Source: Streptosporangiaceae bacterium
GTDB lineage: Bacteria; Actinomycetota; Actinomycetes; Streptosporangiales; Streptosporangiaceae
Direction of reading: 5' to 3'
DNA length: 11,492 nucleotides
Assembly (NCBI GenBank): GCA_030040475.1
Contig: JASHTQ010000414.1
Coordinates: 1-11,492, forward strand
Made by a program: the position numbers and the translations under genes. Below, in pieces: positions 1 to 5,718 of this stretch. How positions within the stretch are numbered: position 1 is the first letter of the stretch; each line of letters begins with the position of its first letter. The notes beneath the pieces were generated by a model. It was not told the DNA's origin, did not search any database, and saw only the letters and a program-made list of their open reading frames with translations.

Positions 1-985
1 CGTCGGTGTCCTCGTCGGGGTCGTAGTCCCGCACGTACGCGGCCAGATCGGCGGCCGACGCGGCCGTGCCGGGGCCGCCCGCGGCGAGCGCGGTCATCAC
101 CGCCAGCCAGTCGAAGTGGTCGATCGCGCAGATCGCGGCGACCACGCTGTCGGTCTCGTCCAGTTCGCCGTCGCCGTTGACGGCCGCCCGCTCGCTCCAG
201 CCCTCGGAGCCCTTGGGAGACGCCACGCCCGCCGCCAGGCCGAGCCACAACTCAACGTCGTCGGCCGGCAGGCTGCGCGGGCCGAGCCCGCCGCACTCGA
301 TAAGCAACTCGCTCGGCCAGCCGGGCCTGGCGATGGCCTCCCGCAGCCGCGCGCTGGCCGCCCGCAGTTCTCCGGCCGGAATCGGGCGGTCGCCGACGCG
401 GTCCAGCAGCGCCTGGAGCAGGCTGAGCGCCTCGGCATCGGCGGCGTCCCATTCGGCGAGGAACTCCTCGTCCTTCTCTTCGAGCAGCACGTCCATGGGT
501 ACCCGGCCGTCGGGCAGGGGCGACGTCATCCAGCGCTCCTGCATCTCGACGTAGGCCTCGCAGGCGGCCGGATCGCCGGCCGCAAGCAGGTCGGGATCGG
601 TCTCGCCCGCGGCGAGCCGTTCCTCCAGGTGATTGACCAGCCTGGTGTGCATCTCCGCCGCGAGCTGGCTGCGCTCGGACTGGTCGTCCCAGACGTGCAG
701 GCCGATGATCCCGTTCGGCTCCGTCCCGGTTGCCTCCAGCCAGGTCCTGACGTCCCCGACCGTCGCCGAGCCCTCGCTGATCTTCTGCAGCACGGCCTCC
801 GCGGACGACCAGAACATCGCGGACAGCGGGTTGCCGGCCGCGAGCAACCCTCGCCTGATCCCGGGAAGCGAGGCCAGGGCCTCGGCCGACGGCACGGTGA
901 GCAGCGCGAGCGCGACATCGCGTCTGGTCAACGCGGCGAGCGGGCGGTCGGCCAGGTCGGCCACGCGGTCGGCGTCAAGGTTCAC
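1..985 (-). CDS. Hypothetical protein, N-terminal part (runs off the left edge)
   Basis: Reading the minus strand from a GTG at 985 gives 328 codons with no stop to the window edge, so the C-terminus is missing. The frame begins VNLDADRVADLADRPLAA and stays rich in Ala, Leu, Asp and Glu throughout. GC-rich third positions in this frame support it over the competing frames on both strands. The protein is acidic and helical-looking. It has no signal peptide, no obvious membrane segment and no motif I recognise. A Trp/Asp/Glu-rich middle (MQERWMTSPLPDGRVPMDV) and a late IDHFDWLAVMTALAAGG segment are the most distinctive parts. A GAGG lies only one base before the GTG, which is unusually close, so the true start could be a later codon such as the in-frame GTG seven codons downstream (964). 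Function unknown; coding confidence is good. Confidence 0.72.
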   Translation of the reverse strand, partial: MNLDADRVADLADRPLAALTRRDVALALLTVPSAEALASLPGIRRGLLAAGNPLSAMFWSSAEAVLQKISEGSATVGDVRTWLEATGTEPNGIIGLHVWDDQSERSQLAAEMHTRLVNHLEERLAAGETDPDLLAAGDPAACEAYVEMQERWMTSPLPDGRVPMDVLLEEKDEEFLAEWDAADAEALSLLQALLDRVGDRPIPAGELRAASARLREAIARPGWPSELLIECGGLGPRSLPADDVELWLGLAAGVASPKGSEGWSERAAVNGDGELDETDSVVAAICAIDHFDWLAVMTALAAGGPGTAASAADLAAYVRDYDPDEDTD

Positions 986-1103
986 GCCTCGCAGCGTACG
1001 CCGTCCGGGCGGCTGAGCGCGCACGAAGCTCGCCCGTACGCCAAGGGGCGCATACCGGGCGGTCGGCCAGCATCGTGGAGGTGCCCGCCGGTGGCGTGGT
1101 CCC

Positions 1104-1133
1104 GGGCGAAGAAGGGCGAAGAAGGGCGAAGAA
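1104..1133. repeat. Tandem repeat, three copies of GGGCGAAGAA
   Basis: Three exact head-to-tail copies of the 10-base unit GGGCGAAGAA occur, followed by a partial, degenerate copy (GGCGAGC). They sit in the GC-rich half of the intergenic region, upstream of the TATAAT promoter. Role unknown; replication slippage is the simplest origin. Confidence 0.85.
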
Positions 1134-1213
1134 GGCGAGCACGCCGCGGGTGCGCCGGAAGCGGCGGCGGACGGAGTTCTTTTCAGCACGACCTGGTTGC
1201 CGTTGTGCCTGAT

Positions 1214-1240
1214 TTGCCCAGAACTGGCAGTCTCTATAAT
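1214..1240 (+). promoter_or_regulatory. Candidate promoter for the cytidylyltransferase/phosphatidyltransferase pair
   Basis: A perfect -10 hexamer TATAAT lies at 1235-1240. TTGCCC at 1214-1219 could serve as the -35, but the 15-base spacer is short; shifting by one or two bases gives 16-17 bases with weaker hexamers. Transcription would start near 1247, leaving a leader of about 55 bases. A perfect TATAAT is rare in GC-rich DNA, which is the main support. Confidence 0.5.
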
Positions 1241-1303
1241 GGCTGCGGTTAAGATAGCGTATGATCGGCTGGCAAGAGCTCGTCTAACGCGAAAGCGACA
1301 TAA

Positions 1304-2224
1304 ATGATCTACAATCCGATTGTAAATCCGCTCTTCTTGCCCACCGCCATAAGAATTCTCGTTATCTTGCTGCTGCTGTTCCTGGCCGCATTGTGGCGGC
1401 GCGTCAATGCCGCCAAATCGAGCGCGACTTCTACCATGCTGAGCAAGATCATAACGGTCGCCTGGGTGGCCCCGATCCTGCTGTTTGCCCTCTTCTGCGG
1501 GGGTCTGGTGCTAGCCGTAGTAGTGGGCCTGGTGCTAGTAGAGGGGCTGGCCGAATATACCCGGCTCGTCGATCTCGGCCGGCGGTACAGCCTGCTGCTA
1601 GCCGGATATTCCATCATCACGCTGGTCCTGAGTGCGCTGCGGTCCTCTTATATCGTAATGCTGATGCTGCCATTCGGGTTGTTTCTGATATCCACCCTGA
1701 TACCGATACTCTCGGGCGAAACCGTGGCCGCGCACAGGCAAGTGGGCTCGGTAATGTTCGGCTATCTTTACATCGGTATCGGCCTGTCCAGCATCGTCTT
1801 TATACGTGCCACCCAAAAATGGGGCCTGGAGTTCCTGATCATCGTCGGAACCGCGATCGCCCTCTCCGATGCGGGCGGGTATATTGTCGGGTCTTCTGTC
1901 AAGGGTCCCAGGCTGGTGCCACGTGTGAGCCCGGGAAAGACGTGGAGCGGCCTGGCCGGCAGCCTACTGGGAGTCATCACGGGAATAGCGATCCAGTGGT
2001 TCGCAAGACCAAGCAGCTGGAAGCTATATATTGCCATTTTGCTGGCCTTCGCGGTGACCGTGGGCTCGGTCTGGGGAGATCTCATTGAGAGCTTCGTGAA
2101 GCGGAACTTCGGCGTGAAGGACGCCGGTGATGTGCTACGAGGCTTTGGCGGCGTGCTCGATCGTTTCGACTCGTTCCTGGTAGCAGTGCCGCTAGCCTAT
2201 GCAGTGGTGCTGGCGGCGATATGA
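1304..2224 (+). CDS. CdsA-family phosphatidate cytidylyltransferase homologue
   Basis: This 306-residue multi-pass membrane protein belongs to the CdsA family, which makes CDP-diacylglycerol from CTP and phosphatidic acid at the inner membrane. Hydrophobic segments lie at about residues 11-31, 48-80, 97-110, 115-137, 150-167, 176-188, 216-231, 240-257 and 289-305. The family's middle motif is present (DAGGYIVG at 189-196, then SPGKTWSG at 209-216). So is the C-terminal signature from S263 to D289: SFVKR, KD at 272-273, and LDRFD. Within that signature the near-invariant Pro-Gly-His-Gly-Gly reads Arg-Gly-Phe-Gly-Gly (279-283), so the His is replaced by Phe281. The start has only a weak Shine-Dalgarno site. 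The gene overlaps the next one by ATGA, so the two are coupled. Codon use is odd (many ATA, CTA, AGA). The family is sure; the exact substrate is not, and it may be a specialised paralogue rather than the housekeeping enzyme. Confidence 0.88.
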   Translation: MIYNPIVNPLFLPTAIRILVILLLLFLAALWRRVNAAKSSATSTMLSKIITVAWVAPILLFALFCGGLVLAVVVGLVLVEGLAEYTRLVDLGRRYSLLLAGYSIITLVLSALRSSYIVMLMLPFGLFLISTLIPILSGETVAAHRQVGSVMFGYLYIGIGLSSIVFIRATQKWGLEFLIIVGTAIALSDAGGYIVGSSVKGPRLVPRVSPGKTWSGLAGSLLGVITGIAIQWFARPSSWKLYIAILLAFAVTVGSVWGDLIESFVKRNFGVKDAGDVLRGFGGVLDRFDSFLVAVPLAYAVVLAAI

Positions 2225-2844
2225 GCATATTTAGACTTGGGGCGCGCGGCAACAACGACATCCCGGTTCAGGACAGGGTGTTGACGGTTGCGAATGCCAT
2301 TACCCTGGTACGCCTGCTGCTTGTACCGCTGCTCAGCTGGCTAGTTGCCGTGCAGCACGCGTGGCTGATCGCCTTTATAATATTCTGGGCAGCAGCGGTT
2401 ATGGATGCGCTGGATGGATTTGTCGCGAGGCGTTTCAACCAGGTCACAAAGATTGGTACCTGGCTCGACCCCACCGTAGACAGACTGGTAATGATCGCAA
2501 TACTGCTAATCCTGGCCCTTGCTCACGTAATTCAGGTATGGCTGCTGGCTTGCGTCGCTGCCCGGGAGCTGGCGCTGGGCCTAATCGTCCTCATTATCTG
2601 CCACGGCCGAATGCCTGTATCCGTCGCAAACACTGGGAAACTGGGGACGCTGCTGCTCTTCTTCGGCCTTCCGGGCCTGCTCCTCGGCCGGGTGCCGGTG
2701 CCGGACGGCAGCTACCTGCGCGCATTCGTGATAGTACTGGTCTCGGCAGGCCTGGCGCTCTACTATCTGTCGCTCGTCCAGTATACGAAGATGGCCCTGC
2801 GCTGGCGCAGTAATAAGAACGTTGCGGCGAAGGCCGCGACGTGA
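2221..2844 (+). CDS. CDP-alcohol phosphatidyltransferase (PgsA-like)
   Basis: This 207-residue integral membrane enzyme moves a phosphatidyl group from a CDP-linked lipid to an alcohol such as glycerol phosphate, inositol phosphate or another phospholipid. The complete catalytic signature is visible: D62-x2-D65-G66-x2-A69-R70-x8-G79-x3-D83-x3-D87, whose Asp residues bind the metal ions. The family's N-terminal NAITLVRLLLVPL helix (25-37) and a GKLGT (139-143) also match the PgsA branch. The other hydrophobic segments are at about 48-62, 90-105, 106-127, 142-156 and 166-186. The start codon lies inside the stop region of the cytidylyltransferase gene (ATGA), which implies translational coupling and a product/substrate relation through CDP-diacylglycerol. 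The alcohol acceptor cannot be told from sequence; phosphatidylglycerol phosphate synthase is only the default label. The ATA-rich codon use is shared with the upstream gene. Confidence 0.88.
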   Translation: MSIFRLGARGNNDIPVQDRVLTVANAITLVRLLLVPLLSWLVAVQHAWLIAFIIFWAAAVMDALDGFVARRFNQVTKIGTWLDPTVDRLVMIAILLILALAHVIQVWLLACVAARELALGLIVLIICHGRMPVSVANTGKLGTLLLFFGLPGLLLGRVPVPDGSYLRAFVIVLVSAGLALYYLSLVQYTKMALRWRSNKNVAAKAAT

Positions 2845-2939
2845 GATGAATATCATTCAGGTAGGACCGGTATTCCTGCGGCCCCGTCCCGGCAGTCCTA
2901 AGACGTCGCGGCGGGGACACCGACGGCCGAGAAGCTAGC

Positions 2940-5639
2940 TCAGGAATCCGGGGATTTCATCAGCCCGCTTTGGACGGCTTCCTCCAGTGACATCGCCTTT
3001 CCTTCGCGCCGCGCCGCGGCGAACGCCGGCGTCCGGAGCGGGTCGAGATCCTTGTGGATCTTGCTCTCGAGGGCGCTGTACTCGGCGTGCAGACGCCGTC
3101 CCTTTATCTGCCCGTATATGCGGTCCGCGGTGCCGAGCAAGCGCGCGCCCGCCGCGCCGTTGCCGTCCCGGGCTGCCGCGGCGGCGAGTCCCTCCAGGCA
3201 TTCAGCCGTGCCGGCCAGATCGCCCACCTCGTTGCGCAACTTCAGGCTCTCTTGCAGCAGCGAGCGGGCCGTTGCCAGATCGTCGTTGATGTAGCTGAGG
3301 AGCCCGGCAAGATGCGCAGCGAGTATGACCCCGCGTTTGTAGCCCAGCTCCCTGCAGGTCCGCAGGCTCTGGTCGGCAAGTTGGACGGCGGCGGCTGTGT
3401 TGCCGCGCGCGACGGCGGCGTAGCCAAGATAGATCCTGGTCAGGGCGGCTCCGGTGCGTCCCCTGACCGGGCGGCGGCGTTGCATGTCGGCGGCCTCCGT
3501 CAGCAGCGTGACGGCCCCTTCCGGGTCGTCGATGCAGAGCAGGGCCAGGGCGAGGTCGGTAGCCGTCCACACGATGCCCCACTCGTCGTCAAGCCCGCGG
3601 TATATGCGCAGGCTCTCCTCGTACTGCCGGACGGATTTCTCGTATTCGCCCATCTCCTTGGCGACGAAGCCCAGGCTGTTCAGCGACTTGGCCCTGCCCT
3701 CGGCCTTCGAGACGAAACCGAGCTCGGTCAGCAGCGTGGCCGTGGCCGCGTCGTCCGGCAGCTGGTCGAACAAGCCGAACCCTTCCTCGAGCAGCTGCCT
3801 GGCCTCCTCGAAGTCGCTCAGGTGGTAGGCAAGCATGCCCAGCCAGTTAAGCGCCTTCGCGCGGACTGGGGCGTGGGCTATCAGGCCGGCCGTCAGCAGC
3901 TGCTGCAGCCAGCGCCGCCCCTCGCCGAACTGCCCGCGGATGTACCACAAAGGCGCGTGCGCGCTGGCGAGCCGGAGCCCTTCCTCGATGTCGACGGCAC
4001 CAGCCGCGCTTCGCTCCAGCACGGCCCGGATGTTGTCGTCCTCGGGCGACAGGCGGGATACCCAGTTCTGCTGGCCAGGGCCCTCGAGATCCGGCTCGGC
4101 CGACTCGACCAGCTTGCGGAAGTACTCGGCATGCCTGTGCCAGATGTGACCTTGCTCGCCGTTCTGGCTCAGCCGGCGAACGGCGTGCTCCCTGACCGGC
4201 TCGAGTATGAAGTAGCGGTAGCTGTCGTTGACGGTGCGGACAAGGACCAGGCTCGCGTCGAGGAGGACCCTGAGGTTCGGCAAGATATCGGCGCTGGGGC
4301 TTGGGCCGCTGCAAATTGCCTGCGCGTCCGTTAGCGTGAAACCCCCGACAAAGACGCCGAGCTGCGCGAATAGCGTGCTTGCCGAGGCATCAAGCCGATC
4401 CACGCTGGTCCGGATGACGGTGTTGAGCGGCTCGACCAGGACCGTCAGGTGACCGAGCATCTCCTTCGGCGACAGCATCGTCACCGCGCTGGCGAGCAGG
4501 TGGATCGCGAGCGGCAGCCCGCTGACCTTGACGCAGAGCTGAGCGACCGCTTGAGCGTCGCCCGGCGTGAGGGCGAAAGTCGACTGGACCGCCCGGGCTC
4601 TTTCCACGAAAAGTCTCACGGACGGATTCGCCATCAGTGCCTTCACCGGCTCCGGAGGGTCGAGCGTGGGCACCGCGAGAGGGTTGATCTGGATAATCGA
4701 CTCCCCGGGGATGTTCAGCGGAGTCCTGCTTGTTATCAGGAGCTTGAGCTTCGGACAGGCCTGGAGAAGGTCGCTGGCCACATTCTTGGACGGGAGGGCC
4801 CGCTCGAAGCCATCGAGCAGCAGGAGAACTCGCTGATCGGCGACGAATTCCGCGAGCCGCTCGGAAGCCTGAATGTCGCCTGTCGTGTGAACACCCAGTT
4901 CCCGGGCTATCGAAGACTCAAGGAGCTCGGGCGTCTTGGTCGGCGAAAGGTCCACCCGGTAGATGCCCTCAGGAAAGGCCTCCATGACGTCCGGATCTGC
5001 TCCCGCCTCGAGTGCGAGATGTGATTTCCCGACACCGGCCGACCCGACGAGCGTGAGCAGGCGTGTCTCGCCAAGCAGTTTCTCCCGGACGAGGCGGACC
5101 TCGGCCTCGCGGCCGACCAGGTCCATGAGCGGACGGGGCCATCGGCCTCGTTTCGGGGCGGCCTGCTGCCGGGGCAACTGCCGCCTCAACTCGACCGCCA
5201 GGTCGTCGATGGCCTCCGCGACGACAGTCCATCCTCGGTCTCGCGGCTGCCACTCCGTTACCGGCTTCCCGTCGGTCGGAAGGACCTGGAGCTTGGCAAA
5301 CGGCGCGCCCCTCCAGTAGACGGGCCGCAACAGGATGGGGACCACCCGCGCCTTCCCCGCCTGATGCCTGGCCATCGCGGCCTGCATCTCGACCCCCCAG
5401 CAGTACTCAGACTGGATGAAGTCGCTGCTGATCAGCAGGAGGATCAAATCCGCGTCGGCCAGCTTCTCGTCTATTTCCTCCTCCCAGTTTGTTCCGGGAA
5501 GGATGTTTCTGTCGCTCCAGTCTTGGATGACTCCGTTGCGCCGCGGAACTGCCAGCGCGGCGCTCAACTCCATGCGGAGCGCTTCATCCTTGTGCGCGTA
5601 AGAATAGAAGACCTTGACCGGCTCGATGTGCGTCGGCAT
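2940..5639 (-). CDS. TIR / NB-ARC / TPR protein (prokaryotic NLR-like STAND ATPase)
   Basis: The start is the ATG at 5639, behind GGGGGAG at 5644-5650; an upstream in-frame extension lacks such a site. The protein has 899 residues. Residues 8-155 form a TIR_2-type domain (VFYSYAHKDE; W41-x-D-R; LILLLISSDFIQSEYCWGVE), with Glu84 at the position of the NADase catalytic glutamate. NB-ARC follows: VGRE at 175-178, Walker A GSAGVGKS at 199-206, Walker B VLLLLDGFE at 271-279, LLITSR at 300-305 and GLPL at 374-377. A winged helix covers about 415-490 and TPR-like helical repeats about 550-840. The end (RLLGTADRIY, then FAAARREGKAMSLEEA) is typical of actinobacterial LuxR/AfsR-like ATPases. By family, TPR sensing should drive nucleotide-dependent oligomerisation and TIR NAD cleavage, in phage defence or stress signalling. 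No transmembrane segment or DNA-binding domain is seen. It converges on the phosphatidyltransferase gene with a 95-base gap. Confidence 0.9.
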   Translation of the reverse strand: MPTHIEPVKVFYSYAHKDEALRMELSAALAVPRRNGVIQDWSDRNILPGTNWEEEIDEKLADADLILLLISSDFIQSEYCWGVEMQAAMARHQAGKARVVPILLRPVYWRGAPFAKLQVLPTDGKPVTEWQPRDRGWTVVAEAIDDLAVELRRQLPRQQAAPKRGRWPRPLMDLVGREAEVRLVREKLLGETRLLTLVGSAGVGKSHLALEAGADPDVMEAFPEGIYRVDLSPTKTPELLESSIARELGVHTTGDIQASERLAEFVADQRVLLLLDGFERALPSKNVASDLLQACPKLKLLITSRTPLNIPGESIIQINPLAVPTLDPPEPVKALMANPSVRLFVERARAVQSTFALTPGDAQAVAQLCVKVSGLPLAIHLLASAVTMLSPKEMLGHLTVLVEPLNTVIRTSVDRLDASASTLFAQLGVFVGGFTLTDAQAICSGPSPSADILPNLRVLLDASLVLVRTVNDSYRYFILEPVREHAVRRLSQNGEQGHIWHRHAEYFRKLVESAEPDLEGPGQQNWVSRLSPEDDNIRAVLERSAAGAVDIEEGLRLASAHAPLWYIRGQFGEGRRWLQQLLTAGLIAHAPVRAKALNWLGMLAYHLSDFEEARQLLEEGFGLFDQLPDDAATATLLTELGFVSKAEGRAKSLNSLGFVAKEMGEYEKSVRQYEESLRIYRGLDDEWGIVWTATDLALALLCIDDPEGAVTLLTEAADMQRRRPVRGRTGAALTRIYLGYAAVARGNTAAAVQLADQSLRTCRELGYKRGVILAAHLAGLLSYINDDLATARSLLQESLKLRNEVGDLAGTAECLEGLAAAAARDGNGAAGARLLGTADRIYGQIKGRRLHAEYSALESKIHKDLDPLRTPAFAAARREGKAMSLEEAVQSGLMKSPDS

Positions 5640-5643
5640 GGCA

Positions 5644-5650
5644 CTCCCCC
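5644..5650 (-). promoter_or_regulatory. Ribosome binding site fixing the TIR-NLR start
   Basis: The minus strand reads GGGGGAG, then TGCC, then ATG. This strong, well-spaced Shine-Dalgarno site places the TIR protein start at 5639, with the domain beginning 8 residues later. It argues against the 29-residue-longer in-frame reading that starts at 5726. Confidence 0.8.
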
Positions 5651-5703
5651 AAGTCCAGACGGAACGTGGCCAGGCATCGCGGGTGGTCGAGACCGCTGAC
5701 ATG

Positions 5704-5709
5704 CATAAT
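5704..5709 (+). promoter_or_regulatory. Possible -10 element of the GH2 gene (CATAAT)
   Basis: CATAAT matches TATAAT at five of six positions. It ends nine bases before the ATG at 5719, and no Shine-Dalgarno site lies before that ATG. Together these suggest a leaderless transcript, which is common in actinomycetes. No convincing -35 hexamer is visible. If translation instead starts at 5701, this hexamer is coding and the call is wrong. Confidence 0.3.
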
Positions 5710-5718
5710 GATGACACT

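Larger units (their letters stand above)
986..1303. other. Divergent intergenic region, GC-rich then AT-rich
   Basis: This stretch separates two genes transcribed away from each other. The left part, to about 1180, is very GC-rich and contains a short tandem repeat. The right part turns AT-rich and carries a perfect TATAAT box. An 8-codon mini-ORF (MIGWQELV, 1261-1287) lies between that box and the cytidylyltransferase start. I see no reason to call it a real leader peptide. A long plus-strand open frame crosses the region but continues into the antisense of the left gene, so it is not believed. Confidence 0.55.

Noticed and set aside
116..1252. Long plus-strand open frame of 378 codons
   Set aside because: It is antisense to the GC-typical minus frame (1-985), has a low-complexity Arg/Gly/Pro-rich translation, and runs through the intergenic region; a usual shadow in high-GC DNA.
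1261..1287. Eight-codon leader peptide MIGWQELV
   Set aside because: No ribosome binding site, no run of regulatory codons and no attenuator-like structure follow it.
2845..2939. Rho-independent terminator between the converging phosphatidyltransferase and TIR genes
   Set aside because: Only imperfect GC-rich pairings (CCCCG with CGGGG) are visible, with no T-run on either strand.
3054..4334. Plus-strand open frame of 426 codons
   Set aside because: It lies antisense within the TIR-NB-ARC-TPR gene, whose frame shows clear domains; the plus translation has no recognisable motif.
2940..5639. SARP/AfsR or LuxR transcriptional regulator
   Set aside because: The ATPase and C-terminal part resemble these, but the N-terminus is a TIR domain and no winged-helix OmpR/SARP or LuxR DNA-binding domain is present at either end.
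5614..5718. Longer N-terminus for the GH2 enzyme, beginning at 5614
   Set aside because: It would overlap the divergent TIR gene and its ribosome binding site, adds residues without GH2 similarity, and has no ribosome binding site of its own.
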